The notes beneath the pieces were generated by a model. It did no database searches. It was not told where the DNA came from and saw nothing but the letters and a program-made list of their open reading frames with translations. Shown piece by piece: positions 52,071 to 59,405 of a DNA stretch of 64,000 nt. The DNA is from Phycisphaerae bacterium (GTDB lineage: Bacteria; Planctomycetota; Phycisphaerae; UBA1845; Fen-1342), in the NCBI GenBank assembly GCA_030428945.1, contig JAUIEC010000007.1, positions 124,001-188,000 on the forward strand, given 5' to 3'. Both the position numbers and the translations under genes were made by a program. Numbering within the stretch: the first letter of the stretch is position 1; each line of letters starts with the position of its first letter.

Positions 52071-53708
52071 CTACGCGTCGTAGCGCTGCTGCAGCGCGAG
52101 GACTTCGTGCAGGTCGAGGTCGGTGTCGCAGTCGACGTCGAGGGCCTCGCACGGGCCCGGGGGTGCCGGCGTGTCGGGGCCGGCCAGGCAGTCGAGCAGG
52201 CCCTGCCAGTCGGCCGGGCCGCGGGTTCCGTCGTTGTCGAAATCACCCCAGGGTGCGGGAATCATGCCGGCGAGTTCGGACGCGAAGGCGGCCGCGCCGG
52301 CGACGCTGAGGTGCGTGCCGTCGGTGAGGTCGGCCAGCGTGGTCAGGTCCTCGCCGCGGAGCAGGTGCAGGTGGCAGTCTCCGGCCGCCCGGCGGGTCGC
52401 GACGATCGTGGCGATCGCCTCGCGGTAGTCGTCCAGCGTGTAGCCGTTGCCGCCGGGGCCCTCGCAGTTGCAGGTGATCATCGTGATGCAGTGGATCGGC
52501 GTGCGGGGGTGGGCGGCCCGCAGGTTGCCGAGCAGCGCGTCGTAGCGATTCGTGAAGCGGGCCAGGTCATTATCACGCGCCTTGTCGTTGACGCCCCAGA
52601 GGATCGTGATGACGTCCGGCCGCGGATGGAGTTGCATCGCGCCGAAGGCCGGGGCGACCTGCGACCCGCCGACGGCCAGGCTGTGGAGTTCCCAGCCCCG
52701 GTTGGCGGCCAGCACCCACGGATAGCTGGTGGTGCTGTCGGCCTTGGTGTCGGCGTCAAGTTCGCTGCCGTGGGTGATCGAATCGCCGAAGGCGGCGTAG
52801 CGCAGGCGCCGGTCCGCGGGCAGCGGCAGCAGCGCGGCGTTCGGATCGAGCACGAGATCGCTGAGCGTCACCTGGTCGTAGCTGGGGCAGACGATCTCCC
52901 AGGTCACCGGCGCGCCGGGCTGGTTCGAGACGGACTCGACCACCTCGAGATCGCTGACGAGCCGATCGAAGACGCCGTCCTGGAACACGACATAGCCGGT
53001 TCCCTCGGTCACCACGTGCGAGAGATGGTTGAAGGTCGCCCGGATCGTCGCGCTGTCCGTGCGAAAACGGACCGTCACGCCGGTGGTCAGCACGGCCACC
53101 GTCGCGGCGAACGCGTCGTTCGGGTCGGCCAGCAGCGCGGGGTCGATGCGGTCCAGGCGCAGCGCGAAGTCGACGACGCGGGCGAACGACGCGCCGCCGA
53201 TGCGAATCAGCGGGTGGTCATACGGCACGCGTCCCTCGGCCGAGCGCAACCGGACGGCATCGGCAATCACGACGGTCGGTCCGGCCGCGTTGGCGAGCGT
53301 GATCGCTCCGCCGGTGCCGGCGTTGAAATCGAAGGTGCCGAGCGGCACCCAGGTGCTGTCGTGCTGCTGCTGGTCAACCGGCACGGTGGTCGCTCCGGCC
53401 GCGTGATGCACGGTGAACGGTGCGTCCGTCGCTCGATTGGCGCCGCTGACGAAGTGCACGGCGACTTCGTACGGGCCGGGGGCGGGCAGTTCGGGCCGCC
53501 ACTCGACCGCCGCGGTGGTGGCGCCTCCGGTGGTCAGGGCCCAGCGGTAGTCCTGCCCGACCGGTGTGCCGAACGATCCGCTGTTCCAGGTGCCCTGCAG
53601 CACGGTGAAGCCGGGATCGGCGTTATCGACGATGATCGTCTGCCCGCGCACCGCCCTGCCGGCCCACAGGCACAGCGCGACAGCCAGGCAGGTCATGACC
53701 GCTCTCAT
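52071..53708 (-). CDS. SGNH/GDSL hydrolase with golvesin-like and dockerin-like regions
   Basis: A 545-residue protein with signal peptide 'MRAVMTCLAVALCLWAGRAVRG'. Residues 24-150 ('TIIVDNADPGFTVLQGTWNS', 'PYEVAVHFVSG', 'WVPLGTFDFNAGTGG') match the golvesin/xanthan-lyase-CBM25-like carbohydrate-binding module. The SGNH hydrolase part has block I 'YAAFGDSITHGSEL' (about 308-321), 'ILWGVNDKARDN' (about 370-381) and 'DGTHLSVAGAAAFASEL' (about 465-480). The C-terminus has a short dockerin-like pair ('DFDNDGTRGPADWQGLLDCL', 'DVDCDTDLDLHEVLALQQ'). It is probably an extracellular carbohydrate esterase. Confidence 0.8.
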   Translation of the reverse strand: MRAVMTCLAVALCLWAGRAVRGQTIIVDNADPGFTVLQGTWNSGSFGTPVGQDYRWALTTGGATTAAVEWRPELPAPGPYEVAVHFVSGANRATDAPFTVHHAAGATTVPVDQQQHDSTWVPLGTFDFNAGTGGAITLANAAGPTVVIADAVRLRSAEGRVPYDHPLIRIGGASFARVVDFALRLDRIDPALLADPNDAFAATVAVLTTGVTVRFRTDSATIRATFNHLSHVVTEGTGYVVFQDGVFDRLVSDLEVVESVSNQPGAPVTWEIVCPSYDQVTLSDLVLDPNAALLPLPADRRLRYAAFGDSITHGSELDADTKADSTTSYPWVLAANRGWELHSLAVGGSQVAPAFGAMQLHPRPDVITILWGVNDKARDNDLARFTNRYDALLGNLRAAHPRTPIHCITMITCNCEGPGGNGYTLDDYREAIATIVATRRAAGDCHLHLLRGEDLTTLADLTDGTHLSVAGAAAFASELAGMIPAPWGDFDNDGTRGPADWQGLLDCLAGPDTPAPPGPCEALDVDCDTDLDLHEVLALQQRYDA

Positions 53709-53833
53709 GCATCCAACGTAGCGATTGCGGGCGGGCGGAACAATGCCGTCTGCGGCCGCGCGAACGAGGCGAGCAAGGGTCGGGTCCCCTGCTCGCCTGC
53801 GTCGCGGTTGAGCCAGGTTGCTGGCGGTGTGCC

Positions 53834-54562
53834 TCAGCGGCGGCGGAAGCCGAGCGCCAGGCCGCCGACCAGCAGCAGCGCGGCCGAGGCGGGTTCGGGG
53901 ATCGGCGCGCTGAGGCTGAAGTTGGCGAAGGTCGAAACGCGTTCGACGTGCAGGGTGGCCATGTCGGTGTTGCTTTCGAGCCAGACGGTCAGGGAGGGGT
54001 TGCCGCCGGTGACGGTGGTGCCGTCGATGGTGTACTGGCCGAGGGAGGCGTTCCAGTCCCATCCGGGCAGGTTCCCGGGGAGGAACGCGCCGCCGCCGCC
54101 GGTGCCGACGCCGCTGACGCCGATCGGTTCGTCGAGCCAGGGCGTGGTGATCAGCGACCCGCCGGCATCGAAGGCGCTCAGGATGAACTGTTCGGTCACG
54201 GTCGAGCCGCCGTCGACGTCACCGAAGGCGAAGAAGGTCCCGGCCGGGAGCAGGCCGGCGGTCAGCGGCGAGAAGTCGTAGCGGGTCGTTCCGGCCGGGG
54301 AGGAGGTTCCGGCGGGGACCGGTCCGAAGGCGTTGAAGGTCCCCTGCCAGGGCGTCAGTGCTGGTGCGGTCCAGGTTCCGTTGAAGGCGGTGCCGGTGAC
54401 GCCGGAGAGAGCGCGTCCCTGCCGGGGCGGTTCGCCGGGGTTGAAGGTCGGAATCGGCAGGTTGGTTCCGGAACCGGTCAGCGGCGCGGCGCTGGCGGTG
54501 GCGGAGAGTGCCAGCAGGGAGAGACCTACGCAGGCCCGGGCGGCAAGGTGATACGCTTTCAT
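53834..54562 (-). CDS. PEP-CTERM sorted protein
   Basis: A 242-residue protein with signal peptide (MKAYHLAARACVGLSLLALSATASA) and a C-terminal PEP-CTERM signal 'PEPASAALLLVGGLALGFRRR' cut here to PEP...LLLVGGLALGFRRR: Pro-Glu-Pro, hydrophobic helix, Arg cluster. The signal is read by the exosortase system and usually marks surface or exopolysaccharide-associated proteins. The middle is Gly/Thr/Ala-rich beta without a recognised domain. No exosortase gene is in the window. Confidence 0.8.
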   Translation of the reverse strand: MKAYHLAARACVGLSLLALSATASAAPLTGSGTNLPIPTFNPGEPPRQGRALSGVTGTAFNGTWTAPALTPWQGTFNAFGPVPAGTSSPAGTTRYDFSPLTAGLLPAGTFFAFGDVDGGSTVTEQFILSAFDAGGSLITTPWLDEPIGVSGVGTGGGGAFLPGNLPGWDWNASLGQYTIDGTTVTGGNPSLTVWLESNTDMATLHVERVSTFANFSLSAPIPEPASAALLLVGGLALGFRRR

Positions 54563-54670
54563 CGTCAGGCTCCTGTTGTCGTGCTGTTCACGTTGGTGTT
54601 CTGCTGCACGCACGTGCGTGTCTTTGTCTTCACTACGGAGCAGTTGGGTGGAGCTGACAGTTTATTTTTT

Positions 54671-54693
54671 GGGAACAGGGAACAGGGAACAGG
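54671..54693. repeat. Heptanucleotide tandem repeat (GGGAACA)
   Basis: Three copies of GGGAACA plus two bases, just after a TTTATTTTTT run and before the 3' end of the next minus-strand gene. Same unit as at 44256-44283. Confidence 0.75.
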
Positions 54694-54733
54694 CGGGCCG
54701 CGGCGCCCTCAGTCGCGCGTTGGCGTCCACCGC

Positions 54734-55231
54734 TCAGCCGAATACCGGGGGCAGTTGGAGGCTTTTGCGGATGACGGTCAGTTGGCCGACGTGGACCATT
54801 TCGTGGCAGGCCAGTGCGGGCATCAGGGCGGCGAGGTCCCGGGCGAAGGCGTGGACGCCGTCGGGGAGCGGGTCGGCCAGGCGGTGGCCGGCGCCTGAGA
54901 GGAACTCGAGCAGTTCCGCCCGCAGGGTGTCCAGCGCGGCGCGGATCTCGTCGTGACCGGGGTAGTCCTCGGCGCGGGTGGCCGGGCGGGTGCCCTGCGC
55001 GAAGCGTGCGCGCCATTCCGTCGGCAGCCTGCTGCCGCGGTCAGCGTCGAGGTGGGAGAGGATGTCGTCATCCTCCCAGGCGAGGTGTCCGCCGATCCAG
55101 ATCGCGGGATTGCCACCGGGGACGGGCGCATGCAGCCAGTCGTCGGCCGGGATGGCATCGAGCAATCCGCGGGCCAGTCGTCGCGAGAAACGCAGGGTCG
55201 CGATTCCGGTTTCGAGTTCTCGGGCGGACAT
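54734..55231 (-). CDS. DinB-superfamily protein
   Basis: A 165-residue protein of the DinB/YfiT fold: 'LRFSRRLARGLLDAIPADDWLHAPVPGGNPAIWIGGHLAWEDD', quoted in part as NPAIWIGGHLAWEDD (His at about 49), and 'ALACHEMVHVGQLTVIRKSL' with His residues at about 140-144 as metal ligands. Proteins of this fold include bacillithiol transferases and related enzymes. The ATG at 55231 is chosen at the fold start; the octamer repeat 55256-55287 lies just upstream, so no long leader is coding. It differs in sequence from the DinB-like protein at 50504. Confidence 0.8.
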   Translation of the reverse strand: MSARELETGIATLRFSRRLARGLLDAIPADDWLHAPVPGGNPAIWIGGHLAWEDDDILSHLDADRGSRLPTEWRARFAQGTRPATRAEDYPGHDEIRAALDTLRAELLEFLSGAGHRLADPLPDGVHAFARDLAALMPALACHEMVHVGQLTVIRKSLQLPPVFG

Positions 55232-55255
55232 GGCTGCCTCCGGCGGTGCGACAGA

Positions 55256-55287
55256 GTGAATGGGTGAACGGGTGAATGAGTGAATCG
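55256..55287. repeat. Octanucleotide tandem repeat (GTGAANGG type)
   Basis: Four copies of an 8-bp unit (GTGAATGG, GTGAACGG, GTGAATGA, GTGAATCG), the complement type of the CACTC repeats at 30-55 and 61687-61766. It sits upstream of the DinB-like gene. Confidence 0.7.
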
Positions 55288-55352
55288 GGTCGGACCTGCT
55301 CACCTGCTTGCTTACATGCTCCTGTCGAGCATGATCGGGTTCCTTTCGGCAC

Positions 55353-56546
55353 TCAGGCGTTTCGCAGGGTTGCGAGCAGGTCGCGCCAGCGGGGTTCGCG
55401 GCCGTACATCAGGATGCCGCAGGCGAACAGTTTGCCGGCGGCGCGGCGGAGGAGCGCGATCGTGATGATCAGCAGGACGATGGCGAGCGGCACTTCCCAG
55501 GCGGCGACGTCGGCGAGGACGAGCCTGGCCGGCAGGACCGTGGGAGCGGTCAGCGGGAACAGGCCGAAGAACTGCATCAGCGCGGTGTCGGGGTTCTTCA
55601 GGCAGCCGAAGGCGACCGAGAGCGGCAGGAGCGGGAGAAACAGGAACAGGCTGCGGGTCGACGTGTTGGGATCGTCGATGGTGGCCGCGATCGCCGCGAA
55701 GAACGCGAACCACAGCAGGAACCCGAGCACGGACAGGACGACAAGCTGGCCGAGCAGGAGCGGGCCGATCACGCTGAGCGAGAGATCGAAGCCCTGGTCG
55801 AAGAAGCCGAGCGTGGTGTTCCAGATCAGCATGCCGATAACCATCGTGAACAGCGACGACAGCGCCAGCAGCGCCAGTCCGGCGATCTTGCCGTCGATCC
55901 AGGTCTGCGGCGAGAGAATCGCGACGACCTGTTCGGTGACGCGCTGCTGCTTCTCGCCCGTGATGTAGAGGAACAGGTAGCTGTTGCCGGTCAGGACCGC
56001 GACGAGCATCAGCGCGACGAAGATGCCGGCCGCGATCGACTCGCGGCGCTCGACCTGCTGGCGCGCGGCGGCCGCCGCGGTGACCTCCAGTTCGAAGGGT
56101 TCCATCAGTTGGGCGAACACCTCGGTCGCCAGGCCGGACTGCCGTAGTTTCTCCCGCCGGCCGGCTTCGCCCAGGGCAGCGCGGAGCGTCTCGACCCAGT
56201 CGCGGGTGCGGGTCAGGTAGAGTCGGCCGCGACCGGGGTCGTCGATCCAGAGGAGGCCGTCCAGTTCGCCGGCGTCAACGAGGGACCGCAACGCTTCTTC
56301 GCTGCGGCCGTCGGCGTGGCTGAGTTCGAAATCGGGCAGCAGTTCGTTTGGCAGGTCGACTCCGTGCTGCATGACGGCCACGCGGGTGACGGCGGCGGCG
56401 CTGTTCCAGGCGAGCGCCTTCTGAATGCCCAGCCAGCCGAACGCGGCGACTACGGGGATGACGAGCGAGAGGACCAGATCCTGCACGCGCCAGCAGCGGC
56501 GGAACTCCCACCAGGCGACGTGAGCGGTCAGGCGGAGGGTGTTCAT
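55353..56546 (-). CDS. ABC-2 type transporter permease
   Basis: A 397-residue protein. One transmembrane helix at the N-terminus (about 24-42) is followed by a ~150-residue extracytoplasmic part and five or six helices in the C-terminal half (about 173-195, 225-247, 263-285, 299-320, 335-355), the ABC-2/NatB layout. 'TVLTGNSYLFLYITGEKQQRVTEQ' (quoted as ITGEKQQRVTEQ) is the conserved EKE-like loop of these exporters. It overlaps the ATPase gene by 4 bp and is translationally coupled to it. The substrate is unknown. Confidence 0.85.
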   Translation of the reverse strand: MNTLRLTAHVAWWEFRRCWRVQDLVLSLVIPVVAAFGWLGIQKALAWNSAAAVTRVAVMQHGVDLPNELLPDFELSHADGRSEEALRSLVDAGELDGLLWIDDPGRGRLYLTRTRDWVETLRAALGEAGRREKLRQSGLATEVFAQLMEPFELEVTAAAAARQQVERRESIAAGIFVALMLVAVLTGNSYLFLYITGEKQQRVTEQVVAILSPQTWIDGKIAGLALLALSSLFTMVIGMLIWNTTLGFFDQGFDLSLSVIGPLLLGQLVVLSVLGFLLWFAFFAAIAATIDDPNTSTRSLFLFLPLLPLSVAFGCLKNPDTALMQFFGLFPLTAPTVLPARLVLADVAAWEVPLAIVLLIITIALLRRAAGKLFACGILMYGREPRWRDLLATLRNA

Positions 56547-57487
56547 GTGGCTGGCTCCGTCGGCGCGGGCATCGATTCGGCGCGGGCGCGAATCGTCTCG
56601 ACGTAGATGTCGTGCAGGCTGACGTGCTGCGAGCGGACCGACGTGACACGGCAGACCGAGCCGAGCGCGACCAGCACGCTGCTGAGCGGGTGGCCGGCCC
56701 GGACGTGCAGGGTGACCTGGCGGTCGCCGGTGCGGGCGGTGTGTTCGATGGCGGGCAGCGCGGCGAGTTGATCGAGGTCCGGTGGATGTTCGAGGTCGAG
56801 GACGAGTTTCTCATCGGCCCCGAAGCCGCTGCGCAGATCGGACAGGGTCCCGTCGAGCACGGCGCGGCCCTGGTCCATCAGCAGGATGCGGTCGGCGAGT
56901 CGTTCGACCAGTTGCATCTGGTGGGCGCTGAGCAGGATGGTGGTGCCCTGGTCGCGGAGTTCGCGGAGCAGGTCGAGGAAGAAGTCCTGGTTGACCGGGT
57001 CGAGTCCGGAGAACGGTTCGTCGAGGATCGCGAAGGCCGGGCGGTGCAGGATCGCGGAGATGAACTGGACCTTCTGCTGGTTGCCCTTGCTGAGCACGTC
57101 GAGTTTTTCGCCGGACCGTGCGCGCAGGTCGAGGCGATCGAGCCAGGTGAGCGCGGCCTGGCGCGACGCGCGGGTAGGCATGCCGTGCAGGACGCCGAGG
57201 TAGGTCAGGGTTCGCAGGATCGGGATTTCCTTGTAAAGCCCGCGATCCTCGGGCAGGTATCCGAGACGGGCCGGCGGCAGCGTGCGCGCGCCGTCGCCGA
57301 ACGCGATCGTGCCTTCGTCCGGATCGTTGATGCCGACCAGCATGCGGACGGTGGTGGTCTTGCCGGCGCCGTTCGGGCCGAGCAGCGCGAAGATCTGTCC
57401 CGGTTCGATCCGCAGCGAGAGGCCGTCGACAGCGCGGACGGTGGCGAACTGCTTGACGACGCGATCGACTCGAAGGGCGATGGACAC
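56543..57487 (-). CDS. ABC transporter ATP-binding protein (NatA-like)
   Basis: A 314-residue protein starting at GTG 57487 with GGAG 8 nt upstream. Walker A 'LLGPNGAGKTTTVRML' is at about 34-49, Q-loop 'GYLPEDRGLY', signature 'LDVLSKGNQQKVQFISAI' (LSKGNQQK, about 132-139), Walker B 'AILDEPFSGLDP' (about 155-166) and switch His 'ILLSAHQM'. The LSKGNQQK signature is that of the NatA-type exporters. A C-terminal extension of ~80 residues is present, as in the DUF4162 group. With the permease it forms an ABC-2 exporter. Confidence 0.9.
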   Translation of the reverse strand: MSIALRVDRVVKQFATVRAVDGLSLRIEPGQIFALLGPNGAGKTTTVRMLVGINDPDEGTIAFGDGARTLPPARLGYLPEDRGLYKEIPILRTLTYLGVLHGMPTRASRQAALTWLDRLDLRARSGEKLDVLSKGNQQKVQFISAILHRPAFAILDEPFSGLDPVNQDFFLDLLRELRDQGTTILLSAHQMQLVERLADRILLMDQGRAVLDGTLSDLRSGFGADEKLVLDLEHPPDLDQLAALPAIEHTARTGDRQVTLHVRAGHPLSSVLVALGSVCRVTSVRSQHVSLHDIYVETIRARAESMPAPTEPAT

Positions 57488-57698
57488 GCGGATCTCCAAC
57501 TGCGCCGGCCTGCTGTCGCAGAGACGGTAGTCGCTTGAGGCCCCCGAACACAAGTGGCTGCGTGGCTCGCGGCGAGATAGTAGACTGGCCGAACGGAAAG
57601 CTGGAAGGACATCTCGCGTTTAGAACCTGGTGAGCCGGTGTCCTCGTTCGCCGGGCTCGATCGGCAAGTCGGCCTGAATCGGCCGGAAGGAGTCTGTC

Positions 57699-58265
57699 AT
57701 GCGGTATTCACGGGTCCTCCCCCTGCTGCTGGGTGCGATGCTGGGGCTGACCAGTTGCGTGCCGGCGTTCGTTCCGCCGGGCACGACCACGACGTTCATC
57801 CTGGTGCGACACGCCGAGCGCGACCCGGGACTGGATCCGCCGTTGAACGAGGAGGGGATGATCCGGGCCGAGGCGCTGCTGAACGTGCTGCGCGAGAACG
57901 GCGTGACCGCGATCTACTGCACGGACCTGCTGCGCAACCGTGCGACGGTGCAGCCGCTGGCCGACGAACTGGGGCTGACGCTGAACGTGATCAACCCGGC
58001 GTTGTATATCAACACGCCGTCGGCCGCCGACCTGGTGGTCAACCAGATGCTGGCAAACGACGCGGGCGGCACGGTCCTGTGGTGCGGCAACATCGGCTCG
58101 ACGGCGGGCACGACCGGAATCAACGAGGAAATCTACAAGCGACTCGGCGGCACGGGGACCTCGCCGGACCGCTACCGGGACCTGTACGTGATGGTCGTGC
58201 CGGCCGGGATGCCGCCGCATGTCGTCAAGGCCCGGTACGGGCGGCGCAGCTCGCTGGATCCGTAG
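57699..58265 (+). CDS. Histidine phosphatase-family lipoprotein
   Basis: A 188-residue protein with lipobox 'LGLTSC' (Cys about 20). 'TFILVRHAERD' (about 37-47) is the RHG-like motif of the histidine phosphatase fold; 'LNEEGMIRAEALLNVLRENG' and 'AIYCTDLLRNRATVQPLADELG' follow the family. The second His usually found in 'VGHSN' near the C-terminal third is replaced by 'LWCGNIGSTAG', so it may bind rather than hydrolyse. It is divergent from the ABC operon (211 bp between). Confidence 0.75.
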   Translation: MRYSRVLPLLLGAMLGLTSCVPAFVPPGTTTTFILVRHAERDPGLDPPLNEEGMIRAEALLNVLRENGVTAIYCTDLLRNRATVQPLADELGLTLNVINPALYINTPSAADLVVNQMLANDAGGTVLWCGNIGSTAGTTGINEEIYKRLGGTGTSPDRYRDLYVMVVPAGMPPHVVKARYGRRSSLDP

Positions 58266-58334
58266 CGTGTCCGGGAATGCGGAACCGCAAGAATCGGGTG
58301 GTGGCGGCGGTGGCCGGCCGGCTACAGTTGCGGC

Positions 58335-59192
58335 ATGAACACACAGACCACGATGACCAGCCGCGTCTCAGACTACGAGCGAATGGCAGATGCGATCGAC
58401 TTCCTCGAGCGGAACTGGCGGCGGCGGCCGGGACTCGACGAGGTGGCCGAGCGGATCGGGCTGAGCAAGTACCATTTCCAGCGCCTGTTTCAGCGCTGGG
58501 CGGGGATCAGTCCGAAGCGATTCGTGCAGCACCTGACAGTCGAGCGGGCCCGGGAACTGCTGCGTGGTCCGCGGCCGGTGCTGGACGTGGCCGAGCAGCT
58601 TGATCTATCGGGTGCGGGCCGGCTGCACGATCTGCTGGTCAGCGTGGACGCGGTGACGCCGGGGGAGGTGCGTCGTGGTGGTGCGGGTCTGGCAATCGGC
58701 TACGGCAGCGGGTCGAGTCCGTTCGGGCCGTGCCTGCTGGGGACGACGGCGCGGGGCGTCTGCCACCTGGCGTTCGGCGACGATCCGGATCCGGAGATCG
58801 CGCGGCGCGTGCTGCGGCGCCGCTGGCCGGCCGCGACACTGCACGAGGACCAGGCGGGCGCGCGGGATCTGGTGCGGCGAATCTTCGCCCCGGCCGATGG
58901 TCGCCGGGCGCCGCTGCCGCTGCTGATCCGCGGGACGAACTTCCAGTTGCAGGTCTGGGAGGCGCTGCTGCGGATCCCGCCCGGGCAGATCGTGACCTAC
59001 CAGGAGATCGCGGCCGCGGTCGGGCGTCCGGAAGCGGCGCGGGCGGTCGGCCAAGCGGTCGGCGCGAACCCGGTGTCGTACCTGATCCCCTGCCACCGGG
59101 TGCTGCGCAAGGACGGCGGCGTCAGCGGCTACGCCTGGGGCATTCCGCGCAAGCGGGCGATGCTCTGCTACGAATTGCACCGAACACAGTGA
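58335..59192 (+). CDS. AraC-type HTH fused to O6-alkylguanine-DNA alkyltransferase (Ada-like)
   Basis: A 285-residue protein. The N-terminal AraC-type HTH (about 15-110: 'FLERNWRRRPGLDEVAERIGLSKYHFQRLFQRWAGISPKRFV') is followed by an AGT domain with the acceptor Cys253 in 'YLIPCHRVLRKDGGVSGYAWG', quoted as YLIPCHRVLRKDGG. The metal-binding methylphosphotriester domain of E. coli Ada is missing, so it lacks the known switch for gene activation. It repairs O6-methylguanine and may regulate itself through the HTH. The layout resembles bifunctional AdaB-type repair regulators. Confidence 0.9.
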   Translation: MNTQTTMTSRVSDYERMADAIDFLERNWRRRPGLDEVAERIGLSKYHFQRLFQRWAGISPKRFVQHLTVERARELLRGPRPVLDVAEQLDLSGAGRLHDLLVSVDAVTPGEVRRGGAGLAIGYGSGSSPFGPCLLGTTARGVCHLAFGDDPDPEIARRVLRRRWPAATLHEDQAGARDLVRRIFAPADGRRAPLPLLIRGTNFQLQVWEALLRIPPGQIVTYQEIAAAVGRPEAARAVGQAVGANPVSYLIPCHRVLRKDGGVSGYAWGIPRKRAMLCYELHRTQ

Positions 59193-59213
59193 GCAAGTAA
59201 GCAGGTAAGCAAG
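59190..59213. repeat. Octanucleotide tandem repeat (GTAAGCAG type)
   Basis: Three 8-bp units (GTGAGCAA, GTAAGCAG, GTAAGCAA) begin within the stop codon region of the Ada-like gene. Two inverted GGGAACA heptamers follow at 59251-59267. Confidence 0.6.
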
Positions 59214-59405
59214 GAGTCGCCGCGGGGGGAGCACCGCCCGTAGCCCGCCCCCCTGTTCCCTGTTCCCTTCCAGCGCAAGCCCCACGTGAGAATCCGGGCC
59301 AGGAATCGTAATTCGCGCCGCGGCGGCGTTGCGGGTACAGTCCGGGCTGTGGTCTGGTCGCGTGGCCGGGCGAGCCGGGTCCGCCCCCCTGCCGAGGATG
59401 CATTC

